Shown here in pieces: positions 45,805-57,186 of a DNA stretch of 64,000 bases. Positions within the stretch are counted from its first letter, which is position 1, and every line of letters starts with the position of its first letter. A program made the translations under genes and the position numbers. The notes under the pieces were generated by a model, which searched no databases, was not told the DNA's origin, and saw only the letters and a list, made by a program, of their open reading frames with translations. This stretch comes from Sialis fuliginosa (Eukaryota > Arthropoda > Insecta > Megaloptera > Sialidae): assembly GCA_961205875.1 (NCBI GenBank), contig OY540815.1:3348001-3412000 (forward strand). The letters are read 5' to 3'.

Positions 45805-46234
45805 CACTATATATTGATGAATTTGTGTTTCAATAAGCTTTAATTTGACACCCTACACGATGCCTTTGAAAAATTGTTTGAATGAACCCCTAGAATTCAA
45901 ATTCAATTTTTTATACTTCACGTCTATATTTGGGCCACCACACTATCTCTGTGCCAAATTTCAAATTTTTATGTTGAATAGTTTCAAAGAAAATCGCGTG
46001 CAAATAGTCATATTATGTAAATAGTCAAATCCTATAGAGTGCGTCATATCGTATGCAAATATATAGCCATACCTTCTCCACGCTCTACCACGAAAACGGT
46101 TGTTTTAAAATAAAAGTGAAAAAAACCTTTTTTCTTAAGAATTTAATAATACACCATTTATATCATAACCCCCATTGATCTCCGAGTCATACGAAGCGAG
46201 ATATTCGCGAATAACCGTTTTTCGTGACGTTAGA
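45805..46234. other. No assignable feature
   Basis: Moderately AT-rich, no repeat partner in the window. Confidence 0.35.
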
Positions 46235-46548
46235 CCTTCAATATCTCGCAACGCCGGCACGATATATTTGGGGACTTTTTACACGTTATTTATAACACTG
46301 TAACGAAGGTGTATACAAAAATTCAGCTAACTGCTATTTTTTTCGCAGTTGAAATCGAAAATTACTGGACTACTAGTAAAGTTTAGTTATGCCTTCAATA
46401 TCTTGCAACGACGGCACGATATCTTTGGGGACTTTTTATACGTTATTTATAACACTGTAACGAAGATGTATACACAAATTCAGCTAACTGCAATTTTTTT
46501 TGCAGTTGAAATCGAAAATTACTGGACTACTAGTAAAGTTTAGTTACG
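46235..46548 (+). repeat. Two-copy tandem repeat, 157-bp period
   Basis: Units start CCTTCAATATCTCGCAACG (46,235) and CCTTCAATATCTTGCAACG (46,392). Both contain GGGGACTTTTTA, CACTGTAACGAAG and ATCGAAAATTACTGGACTAC. They are highly similar, so the duplication is fairly recent. Confidence 0.85.
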
Positions 46549-46745
46549 TGAAAACGGCTTAGTAAAGTTTTGTTGTTCAGCTTTGCTTTTTTATTGTATC
46601 TACACTAAATATTCTAAAAATTAAGTAACACTGCGTTAAATTTGGTTTATATTATTTTTTTAAATTAAAATACATGAACCAATTTTTGTCAATAGATTAT
46701 TAAAAATTGTATCTGTAGTAGATATAAAACAATTCTTAGTAAACT

Positions 46746-46810
46746 GCAGGTACAACAATATAAATATGTAGTCTAGTGAATTACTAGACTATGTATATTG
46801 TTGTATCTGC
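46746..46810. repeat. 65-nt hairpin
   Basis: GCAGGTACAACAATATA at the left pairs with TATATTGTTGTATCTGC at the right. Pairing continues through GTCTAGT and ACTAGAC around a short GAATT loop. The size and near-continuous stem resemble a miRNA precursor or a tiny MITE, but nothing else supports either. Confidence 0.7.
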
Positions 46811-48612
46811 TTAAAATGCAGGTTACGGTAAACAAAAAAGGTGGTTTTTATTAGAAAAAACAAGTATACCTATGTATATACCATATTTAACACTAGTAAG
46901 ATGCAGGAAGATTTAGATAATGCCATTTTATGTTTAATTAATTTCAGAAAAATTGTCAGATACCACATTTGTGCTTAGCAGGGCAGAGCTCCATTCCATA
47001 GTCCTGTAAAAAATTCAAATATTTTGATACTGATAAACTGACTGACTCATTAATCATCGAAACCTTCTCGTTGACCTAGAATCTTGAAATTTGGCACGAA
47101 AGAAGGTCTTATAGCACCAGTAAAGGACAATATCCGAAAATCATTAATTTCTAATTCCATGTGGAATTATTACGTGAAAAAGTTAATTTTGCGATTTATT
47201 CATATAGCGTCTACGTAAAGATGCCTACACATACAAAGACACCTTGAGAATCAGGTTCATTGTTTACGTAACTAACTATTGTCAATAATTAAGTTTTTTA
47301 TAACAGTATGGAACCTTCAGGGCGCAAGTTCCACTCGCACTTATCCATCATTTTGAAGAAATAAACTTCTAAATGTAATATTTTTCTTATATCCTTTTTA
47401 AAATAATCAAGTTCTACAAAACCGAATATTAATATTTTATTTTGATTGCAGTTTTTTATCAAAAAATATATAAACTTATACATACATATATAAATTAAAA
47501 CATTGTAGCTAACTACTGAAACTCTTTTCGCTGAAAGATTACATTGATTTTTTCGCCTGGATTTTAATCTAAAAAAGCAGACATTTATTAAAATCCACCT
47601 ACCAACATCCGGTTCACTGTAAAACTGTCCCTTTGTACACTTTTAAATTAAATGATGTGCGTTGTAATAATATGTAGCAAGAATGTTTTAACTTTAATAA
47701 TTACAATGACCGACAAAAAAATAATTCTGTTCGTTGCAGGATAAATAATAACTTTTTTAGAGTATTTTGGGCACGCTGAATCCAATAATGTTCATTGTTT
47801 TGTTCAATCAGCTCTTGTTTTTGCGATATTGCAAAAAAAAATTTACGATATGCAAATATTCAAATTCATATATTTGTTTTAAATCACATACATCAACCAA
47901 AGATCTTTCGTAATGTAGCTATGGGTCCTAATTGAACTAAAAATTATTGAATTATACAAATTCATAAAGTTGTTCTCTTCAAAAATCATGTTTTAAACGA
48001 AAAATAATCGATTTTTTAACCAAAATTCGGCAATTTTCAAAATTCATAGCGCTGTTTCACAAACAATTTTTGTCCAATTTTAATGCAAATCACAAAATTT
48101 CTAACTTTATTTATTTTCTTTACCGTGTTAAATTTTAACGTAATCGAATAAGACTTGGCGAAATGGTACTAAAATCAACCGCGCGTGTCAAAATTTGTAG
48201 TTATGGTTGATTATGGTTGTGGATTTACATTTAATGAAAATTAGCATGTGCATTATATAAACTTCGAACCGTATTAAATATATAATAATAAATTAAACAT
48301 TTTATCATATCATAATTCAAATCTCTAAATTAGATATCCCTTTTTATTCTAAAACACATTTTTAAAATTACCTAGATGTGCATCCATAGTATTTTACAAA
48401 GGGTATAATGATTATTTTAAGTACCTGGTGTAAAATTAATCTAAAAGAGAAAGTATTAGTAATATAATTGAAAAATAATTTGGTGTACATAATTTGCTAC
48501 CTACATGAAATAAAATAATTAATGTATAAAAATGTAAGGTAATTTAATTATATACCGTACCCAGATGAATCTTCTAATGCATTGACTGATAAGTATAGTA
48601 ATAAGTAATAAC
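46811..48612. other. No firm feature; repeat-like block at about 47,030-47,260
   Basis: The block with ACTGACTGACTCATTAATCA, CTTGAAATTTGGCACGAAAG and TATAGCGTCTACGTAAAG has the look of a dispersed repeat but has no second copy here. The rest is AT-rich without motifs. Confidence 0.3.
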
Positions 48613-48856
48613 TAGAGATTGGAAAAATAGTTTTTCAACTATTGCGTAAAAATATATTCAATATAATTTTTATTACATATCTCCACCGTTTTCAGAAAAC
48701 TGGTTTGATTGAACATGATTTGAAATCAACTATTTGCAACTACCTTTCCAACTATTTTTAAACTATTTGCAATACTTTTTACTGCTTCGTTTGCACTAAT
48801 TATTATCAAATCGTAAAAAAAACTATATTATCCGAAAAAAATTCAACTAGTAACTA
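48613..48856 (+). mobile_element. hAT-3 partial copy
   Basis: It starts TAGAGATTGGAAAAATAG and matches 41,555-41,990, then breaks off where the TA-type element at 48,857 begins. Confidence 0.65.
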
Positions 48857-49600
48857 CACTAAACTCCAAAATTAAGGGATCACTATTTTTTTTCTGATAA
48901 AAAATGTAGTTACTTTCTTTTAATGGCAATGCAGAACAATGAGAAAGCAACAACAAATGTTTGGACGCAAATAACTCGATCAAAAATGATCGTAAAGTAA
49001 TAAAAAAAAAAAATTTATTGGAGAGAAAAGTCTGATTTATAAAAATAATTCATTAGATTTAATCAAAAAAATGTACACTCAAAAATTTTTTTTTCAACGC
49101 TTCATTAAGAAAAGTGGTTATCCTGAAGGACAAAAACATTTCAACTAATGATTGAAAAACAAGAACAGTTAAGCTTCAAAACCTTTTTTTTTAAACTGTT
49201 TTATGAACATTTCTCGCGGAGAAACAGCCATTCAAAAATATCTTTAAAAAGTTGGTAAAATTAAGTGATCCTTTTACTCTCTCATAGCAATATGGCATGT
49301 TTGATCGCTAGGTTACAAAGTAAAAAAAATTTGAGCAATTCAGGGTTTCGCAGATATTTTAGAGATACTTTCAACTTAAGAAAAACATAGACACTTTGAT
49401 GATCCCATAATTTTCCCCAAAGTTCTCCCATGTTTTATGAAAAATGAAAAATATGCAATTTTTTAGGTCACTTTCAAGTGGATTTTTTAGAATGAAATTT
49501 TTTTTTTATCAAATGAACAACTGAAGGGTGTTAAAGAAAAAACTTTCATCTTTCTAAACCTGTCCTTGAATTTTTTTTACGATTTTTTTGTTTCCTAGTT
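48857..49600. mobile_element. TA-preceded Tc1-like terminus, copy 2
   Basis: It begins CACTAAACTCCAAAATTAAG after TA. An inverted partner block (TCTCGCGGAGAAACAGCCAT, then AAGTGATCC) lies near 49,210-49,275, so the element was probably a foldback. The true right end is unclear, and it abuts the Penelope-like fragment. Confidence 0.5.
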
Positions 49601-49651
49601 ATAGGTGCTCAAAGTGAAATGTATAATTTTTTCTTTGATTGCAAATAACTT

Positions 49652-50300
49652 GGTCATGACTGGGGCCATACATAACAAGACGACTCTTAAAACAGGCGAG
49701 CTGAAACCGGACCCCGAGTACATATCTACGGCCATACTTCCATATGTACGCGGTACAACAGATCGTTTGGTCAAACTGTTAAGGAGACACGACATTAGAC
49801 CGATGTTCACGGCCCCTAACAAAGTCACCCAGAGATTAAGGAACCTCAAGGACTACATACCACTACACACTGAAAGAGTATATTCTAATCCTAGCAATAT
49901 CCTAGGTTGTGTATATCGGCCAAACTGGACGGACTATAGGAACACGGGTGCAAAAACAATAACAACATGAACAGAGATGACGGATATCAACTCAGCAGCG
50001 CCTGGCAACATCTGTTCACCTGGTCATCCCCTCCAGCAGAAACCGGTGTACGGCACGAGAGCATAGTCAAGCGCGCATCAATTAGGTGCGTCCGAGCCAC
50101 CACTGACCGCTGTCCGAACCAGTATTTAACGAGTGCGGACCCTTGCCTCTGTAGCACTTTTAGAAGAGCCCTGAAGATTTCCACTGCAATGTGTGACGAA
50201 ACGTTGGCCGATAACAATCAAACCGACGCAGCTTACACCCAGAAGCCAAGATCCATATCAAGATCACCGCGTAAGCCTCAAGACTTGTATACTTAACAAC
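49652..50300 (+). pseudogene. Penelope-like retroelement 3' remnant (GIY-YIG region)
   Basis: The first open stretch (codons from about 49,652) reads through ILPYVRGTTDRLVKLLRRHD and RPMFTAPNKVTQRLRNLKDY, a linker seen between reverse transcriptase and GIY-YIG nuclease in Penelope-like elements. At 49,909 a different frame reads VYIGQTGRTIG, the GIY-YIG core, so a frameshift lies just upstream. Most of the nuclease domain is then missing, and a third stretch from 49,967 reads NRDDGYQLSSAW, matching the tail after the nuclease. The remainder, with GACGAAACGTTGGCCG and CACCCAGAAGCC, looks like the 3' UTR of such elements. No reverse transcriptase is present; it is a 5'-truncated, decayed copy. 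Confidence 0.65.
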
Positions 50301-50744
50301 TGTTGTAGTTAGTAGTGAAAAATATTGAACAAATTTAATTTTAATTAATACAATTTTCATCAATAGATTGCAACATCTATGATAACCTATGATCTAACAT
50401 CAAAAGTTGAAAAAAATCTCATATCCGGTAGTCTTTTCTCAGCTTGTTTCCTGACATGTACCACAGAATACAAACATAACTGTCATTTATGTATAAAGGA
50501 ATCTTAGGTAGTATGTGTTATATTATTTACAGTAACAAAGATGTCACCACAAGGCATCTTCTTGATTTGAAACTTTAATGTCCGGTATTATAAAGAATTT
50601 TCCCTCGAGCTAAAGCTAAGCTAACGCTATCTGCGGGATATTAAATATTAATGACATCCAACTAATGGTATGGTTTATAACAGACCCAAACAACCTGCGG
50701 CCCTCGATATTGAATATTAAAATAAAATAAAAGCAAATTAAGAT
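50301..50744. other. No assignable feature
   Basis: AT-rich, no motif. Confidence 0.35.
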
Positions 50745-51270
50745 ATAATACACAAGCTGATTTACAACTATTGTAAAAAAAATTAATAGTAGATTGAAAA
50801 TGTTATTTTAAGCAAAAAACTTCATGTGTCCGGAAATTCTTCGCGAGAGAGCTACAACCTTCCAAAAATTTTGCCCAAGTATTTATTCAATATCTAGAGA
50901 ACCTATTGTGATACACTTATGAAATTTTATAACCGCTTCATTATTAATAAGTGTTATCGATTTCCAGTATCAAACAATAATAATTAAGATTAGGCTAGTG
51001 GGTCCACCGATTTTTATCAAGTATTTTTTTGTTTTTTAATTTTTTCCCGAGTTGGATTCTTGTAGAAGATTATATGACACAAAATACACAAAATCATACT
51101 TTGTTCATTTGTAATATATTGGGTAAATTTTTTTTACACTATACTGTATTTCATTTAAGAACGTAGTGGTTGCCGTGGTTTTTGACGGTAAAATGCACGA
51201 TTCGTACCGTCCAAACCCCGGCAACCACTGCATTCTTAAATGAAATAGAGTATAGTTATAAATCACCTGT
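50745..51270. mobile_element. FB-1 copy 5, with nested hairpin
   Basis: The left end is near GCTGATTTACAACTATTG, followed by AATAGTAGATTGAAAATG and ATCGATTTCCAGTATC as in copy 1. The right end is near TAAATCACCTGTATAATA. The right arm is largely missing. A 117-bp hairpin sits close to the right terminus. Confidence 0.6.
51139..51255. mobile_element. 117-bp hairpin MITE in FB-1
   Basis: The arms (about 51 bp each) pair through CTATACTGTATTTCATTTAA, GTGGTTGCCG and GACGGTA in opposite orientation around a 14-bp loop. It is absent from FB-1 copy 1 at the equivalent place. Confidence 0.75.
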
Positions 51271-51324
51271 ATAATATAATATAAAATGTTTATATTAAAT
51301 GTATTTCTATTACAAAAAAATATT

Positions 51325-51590
51325 TTTTTTACTTCTATGTCTGCCTGTTTATTAACTTGTCATGGCTAAACTGCTTAACCGATTTTGTTGAAATTTAGCA
51401 GTGAGATCGCTTGCATCCCGAGGAAGGACAAAGGCTACTTTGTATCCCGATAAAAAATTGGTGTGTGTACTATTGTATGCGCGATAGGCTAGGTTATGTT
51501 AGGTTAGGCTAGGTTAGTTTAGTGACATCTAGCGTGCAAATGCGAAACTAAAATCGTATTTTATCGACTATCATTATTATAAATAAATTA
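51325..51590 (+). repeat. R-K dispersed repeat
   Basis: Inverse of 9,770-10,080. It includes TGTCTGCCTG, AACTGCTTAACCGATTTTG, GCATCCCGAGGAAGGAC and GTGACATCTAGCGTGCAAAT. A short degenerate TTAGG-like run (51,483-51,522) lies inside. Confidence 0.6.
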
Positions 51591-53129
51591 TCAAATACAC
51601 TTTTAACAAAACATTTTTTAATGAACGTTGTGAAGAATAAGTGTACATTGATAAAATTCCATGTCGTCACAAAATGAAAACATTTTTGAAAAAATGATTA
51701 ATAATAAATAATAAGTACATTATGAATGTAATTCTTTGTAGAAGTACCGATCTATAGTAAGTAGTTTTCAGTGCCAAGTTAATCCTATTTAAAAATAGGA
51801 CACATATCTTCTGTCAAATTAGCTGGCAATAGAAAAACGTGGATCGGTGAACTCTGCCAAAAGCAATAAGGAATGCCGATAGCGACTAATTTATTTAATT
51901 GTTTCTGTATCAAAAGTATTATAACATAATATAGGTATTTATCATTGAGTATTTTGTCGCATTCCTTATTTACCAACTCAGCTTATAAATACATTGATGT
52001 TATGTAAAAGAGTATTTTTATAATATACATAGTATTTTTTTTTGTTAATTGCCGCTTAAAAAGATTAAGACGAGACGAGAGACCGTCGAGAAAAATTTCG
52101 GTCTCGTGCGATTTTTTTTATAAAATAGTTATTTGTTGTTGAATGTTTTTCGCACGAGAGTGAATGTTTGTTTGTTGAGGCGCTAGCCGAGATTAACAAT
52201 CACTCGAGTATGAAAAATGCATTTTATACTCGAGGTACACAAAATATTTTTTCTACAACCCTATTATAATATTAACAATAAATGTTATATAACATGATCT
52301 GACCATTAAATGTACACCGCCCTCTAACTTTTTTTTTGCATTAATTAATAAGGTTGTCTTCTTCAATTAAATACAGTTTAAAAAATTAAAATATCAATAA
52401 GTTTGAATAAAAAAAAAACAGGTAGGGTTAGGTTTCCAAAAATAATCACAACAAATATTGTACAAGTACCTATTTTGATTTCATAAAATAAAAAAATAAA
52501 ATAGGTAGTCAAGACCATTAACCATAATTTAAAATAATTCCAAATGTTTATTTTCACAAAAATAAAAGGACATTTTGATATAAAATTTTATTTCATTTGA
52601 ATAAAATAATTAAAATTAACTGCCCTGGTCGGCACATGATACATGATACAGAAGAAATTACATTAGTTAACCCTTTCTTACATTAGATTAATTGTTGTTT
52701 TTGTTAATGTTTGGGATATATTTTAATTCTATTCTGTGATTTTATTTCAAATGTTTTTATTATAAATCGTTATAATAATTTTTTTGTTTAAAAAAAAAAT
52801 GTTGTTTAGTCAATCGTTTCTTATTTATTTGATAGTTCAACAGTTTAACACGTTCTAGTTATTATTATTTCTATACATCTATGTAATTGACAATTGTAAT
52901 AATAAATGATTTTAGTTTCATAGATAACTAGATTATTCATTTTATTAAACTTATTTTTAAATAAAAAAACTAAAATTATTATTTTTTGGTCAATTCATAA
53001 AAGATAAAAAAAAGAATAGAGCATAAATTATAGAAAATAATGTTCTCTACAACTTTTATTACAAACATTTTTTTATGTTATACATCTTTAGGCGCGTTGA
53101 GACTGAAATTTTACTAATGCAATGGCAAC
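51591..53129. other. No assignable feature
   Basis: AT-rich. A strip at 52,060-52,210 (GACGAGACGAGAGACCGTCG and CACTCGAGTATG) is slightly CpG-richer. No credible frame. Confidence 0.35.
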
Positions 53130-53300
53130 ACCATGAAGTTTGGTTAGGTATAGGTAATAGACATTTCTGTTATGATAGTAAAACAGGTTTTTAGTTTTGC
53201 ATTTACATGCAAGATGTCACTACGCTAAAGAACTATAACATTAACGAGCGTACAAAAGTACACACACCGACATTTTTATATTGGCAAGCATTACTTTAGG
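53130..53300 (-). repeat. R-K fragment
   Basis: It contains TTCTGTTATGATAGTAAAAC and TTTAGTTTTGCATTTACATG then CAAGATGTCACTACGC, as in 9,800-9,900. Confidence 0.5.
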
Positions 53301-53600
53301 CACATTTTAAACCCCGAAATGTCACGACGCTTATGACTTCCAGAAATAAAGTTGTGGAACTTTAACTCATTATTATAGCAGTAGAAGATACGTTCGGGGT
53401 TCATGAATGGGTGTAAAAGTCATGATCTTGGCGCTACAGGCTCAGGACCGGATCTCGAATTAAATATTTAAAAAAGTGTATGTGATAGTTCTCACTAAAG
53501 TTCACAGTTTATAAAGGACTTGGCCAACCCAAATTGCTTCACTGGCCGCATTGACAGCCAAAATATTTTCGAGGATCGTACATACATAAAATATCTGCCT
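53301..53600. repeat. Unassigned, R-S fragment at the right edge
   Basis: GGCCGCATTGACAGCCAAAA near 53,543 matches 21,060. The rest, including GGACCGGATCTCGAATT, has no partner. Confidence 0.35.
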
Positions 53601-55760
53601 TTGAACCACGGGACTTTCTTATACGTGATCCAAACAGTAAATAGTATACGTGATTCTTATTTTATTAAATCATTTCTGACAAACTAACAAGATAGAATAA
53701 AATGAATAATATAGGTAATATTATTCGCTACATTATATTACAAATGATTTTTTTTAAACCTAAGAACTGAAAACGGATGTTTACTCTTGTAAATTTTTGA
53801 ATTTTCGAATTATTTTTGAAATAATAAAAAAATGTTTTAGATAAAAAATGTCGAGTATGTTATTATCTACACTCATCCAAACAATTAAAGGAACAAGAAA
53901 TTAAACTTTTTTTTGGGTGTTTTTTGAAGTGCTGTATCTTTGTGATAAATGGTCGTATCAAAATAAATAAAAAAGCATTTTAAAGCTTCAAGTTTCTAGT
54001 TTTGAGATTTTTTAGCATAATTTGTTTTGAGTTATAGTTATCGCGCAATCATAAGAAATAATGGGACACAAAAATTTTCCAATTTTTTAAATTTTTTTTA
54101 AGGGTCCGCGGGCTCGGGAAATTTTTTTTCAGTTAAACCAATGCATTGGTCAGTTAACTTGTTTATTCAGCTATAATTTTTTTTTTTTTTGGTCTCTCTC
54201 AATTTTTTTTTGCCGAGACATCTGACTTTAAATGAAAAATGATTCTTTTGTCTTCGATCATCAATATATCAGCAACTAATGATTAAACAGTAAATTTAAC
54301 AGCAGTTTTAAAAACTTGAATAAATTTCCTACAAGACCCTTACATGACTTTATTAGAAAAAAATTTTTTTTTACCCTCACCATTAGTTTGAAAAAGTACA
54401 AAAAAATGACCTTTTATGGTCTTTTAGTAAATCTATCGCTACTTTACAAATATTTATGGGAAGATTAATGTTGCCAGGTGATTTTACAGCTTAATGTACC
54501 CCCAACAGTCCTGTAAATTTTGAAATTGATCAATCGAACCGTTTTTCCGAACCGATTGATCAAAGTTTTACAAAACAATTAAAGGAATGAATTGTGTAAT
54601 ATAAAGTGTATTGTGTAACATAACATTGTGTAATCATCATCAAAATGAAAAAATCGATTTTAGATTTTTGATTTTTTTTACAGTTTTGCATTAGTTACTT
54701 GTTAAATTTGAAATGGAGAAAAAAAATTCCAAAAATTAAAAAAAAAAATTTTTTTTAATTTTGAATTTTTTTTCAAAATTTTTAAAACATTTCAAAAAAC
54801 AATACTGACTCATTTTTGACACGATTCGGCATTTGCGTACCATAATTTTACTCATCTTGAATTAATTGCATTAATTAATTCTTTCGCAGCGGGAACCGTA
54901 CGAAATTGTAAAATAATTTTCTGTCTCGCATGCTGGAATCGAATTAATACGCAAGCAAAATTTGATCAATCGGTCCGGAAAAACGGTTTGATTGATCAAT
55001 TTCAAAATTTACAGGAATGTTGGGGGTATATTAAGCTGTAAAATCACCTGGCAACATTATTCTTCCCATCAATATTTGTAAAGTAGCGATAGATTTACTA
55101 AAAGACCATAAAAGGTCATTTTTTTGTACTTTTTCAAACTAATGGTGAGGGTAAAAAAAAAATTTTGATTGTGCGATAACCGTAACTCAAAAAAAAATTA
55201 TGCTAAAAAATCTCAAAACTAGAAACTTGAAGCTTTAAAATGCTTTTTTATTTATTTCGATACGACCATTTTTCACAAAGATACAGCACTTCAAAAAACA
55301 CCCAGAAAAAAATGTTTAATTTCTTGTTCCTTTAATTGTTTGGATGAGTGTATAATTTATTCCCCATAAATTTTTGCAACATTTATGATGTAGCCAGAAA
55401 GAATATTTTTATGTAATTATTTGGATTCACCTACACTGTTCACTCTCAGTATTACGTATAAAAAAGTCCCATGAATTATAGATAATGATATTACCTACAA
55501 TTTTTAACTTGACTATTTTTCTCTATTTCGCACTGTTTCAGAGTAATTCGAAAAATTCAAAAATCGACATAGGTAAACATCCGTATCCGGTTGAAAGATA
55601 GTTTTCAAAAATAGGACGTTTTATTCCCAGACAAAAATTAATCTTAAATATAAAATTTCATCCTTCTACGATTTGTCGTATTGGACTTACAGCGCCTACA
55701 GACAGACAGACCGACAGACGGACACACAGGCATCATGGCGAAAATAGTCAGAATGGATTA
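53600..55760 (-). repeat. R-E copy 2, split by a TA foldback
   Basis: Blocks match 23,200-24,055 in reverse order: GGGACTTTCTTATACGTGAT, TTCTGACAAACTAACAAGAT and, after the insertion, CGGTTGAAAGATAG, TACGATTTGTCG and the CAGACAGACAGACCGACAG tract. Copy 1 reads continuously through the insertion site. Confidence 0.65.
53870..55350. mobile_element. Tc1/mariner-type foldback, 1,481 bp
   Basis: The ends CACTCATCCAAACAATTAAA and TTTAATTGTTTGGATGAGTG are flanked by TA (53,868-53,869 and 55,351-55,352). The arms pair over several hundred bp: GAAGTGCTGTATCTTTGTGA, CTAGTTTTGAGATTTTTTAG, then TGAC-CTTTTATGGTCTTTTA and GTTGCCAGGTGATTTTACAG. The left arm carries about 290 bp (54,060-54,350) with no counterpart on the right. 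No transposase is seen. Confidence 0.8.
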
Positions 55761-55779
55761 AGGGAAGGTCAAAATGGAT

Positions 55780-55900
55780 AATTCCATCAAAATCCAGTCT
55801 AGGCCAACCTTCAGATACCGAACTTCGGTCACCTATTCTTTACCCAAGATTAATCCAGCCTTCAGATACCGAGCTTCGGGTTACCTATTCCTTACCAAGA
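55780..55900 (+). repeat. Two-copy tandem repeat, ~57-bp period
   Basis: CCTTCAGATACCGAACTTCGG and CCTTCAGATACCGAGCTTCGG are each followed by a CACCTATTCTTTACC-like or TACCTATTCCTTACC block and AAGATTA. The 84-codon frame over it simply translates the repeat. Confidence 0.75.
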
Positions 55901-57186
55901 TTAGGCCAACTTTGGGTCAACCTTGGTCAAAAAGCCTTGGCCGAGTCTTGAACGAAGTAATCATTTGTACATATATTGCATTGGTGCATATAGGGGCATT
56001 TAAAAATCGTTCAAATAAAAGATTTTAAACAATTTTTTTCATATGTGTAATGACCTTACCTCACATATAAATAGTTAAGAAAGGGCCAAAAACCCGATAT
56101 ATGGACCATCATCCTTTCCAGTGTTTTTTTATAATGTAACGCGGTAGAACGGCGTTCCGACACCTTTTTGTCGTAACATTGCTTTAATTTTATAATTATT
56201 AATTCAATATATTTTTTTTTAGTAAAAAGCTTAGCAAGAGTGAGACTTAAAAAAAGCCCTGAAAATTTTTAACTTGTAGCAAATACTGCGTACGTGTCAC
56301 CACGACTTTTAGTAATAGGTGAGAAATCTAGCTATGAATTTGTTCATTTACCGACTAACCACGTTTTAATTTAATATTCAATTGAGTCAATTTGATTTTA
56401 GGTATAAATAACTTTATGAAAAACAAATAAAATCACTTTTGCAAAAAAATTTATTAAAAACTTGTATGAAGTTATGTGGATTTAACAAAAGTTTTTAATT
56501 AATTTTTAAATAAATGAATAAAAAAAGAATATTTATTTTATATGTTACACATGGGTCATTTTGATATTTAGTATATTCGATTTAATTAATGTAATTATAG
56601 ACAAACGTTTTATATTTTATTTAGTAAAGAAATGAATGAAAATGAATAATAATAAGCACATGAATCTTTATTTATTGTTTAGGTTCAAAACATAAATTTT
56701 GATTCGATTATATTCTATTATGGATTTTTTTGTCCACATTTTTGTATTAATTTTTTGTCCAACTTCAATTTTCTAAGTTATGTAAAAAAATAACAATAAT
56801 AATAATTTTATTAGATCGATATGAAATTTTTTTTGCACTTATCTTTAAAACTGATGATTTCCGAGTAAATTCTAAAATCTTATTTTATTGAATGTCTTAA
56901 AAAATTAAAGTCGGAATAACAACTATTTAATAAAAAAATAAAGTTGTTTGTTTTTTCTCGTAGAATAAGATAACGTAAAAAAATATTGGTTTCCTTTTTG
57001 AAAACAAAAGTTGACATTACTTCCGCTGAACCGGAAACGGCAGAAATAAAAATTATGATATCTAAAACAATCTTTATTTTTTTAAATATATACGGTGTGA
57101 CATTGTTAAAAGATTACGCATTTATTTCAGTAAATAATAAAATTTCAAATATAAAAATTAAATATTTTCAATAAAAAAGAGGAGGC
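55901..57186. other. No assignable feature
   Basis: AT-rich. The block near 56,130-56,180 (CGCGGTAGAACGGCGTTCCG) is GC-richer and partly palindromic, but I cannot classify it. Confidence 0.35.

Noticed and set aside
51483..51522. Interstitial telomere-like TTAGG run
   Set aside because: Only a few degenerate units inside the R-K repeat; too short and irregular to be a telomeric insertion.
55774..56028. 84-codon frame with repeated peptide as a secreted repeat protein
   Set aside because: The repeat is explained by a two-unit DNA tandem duplication and there is no signal peptide.
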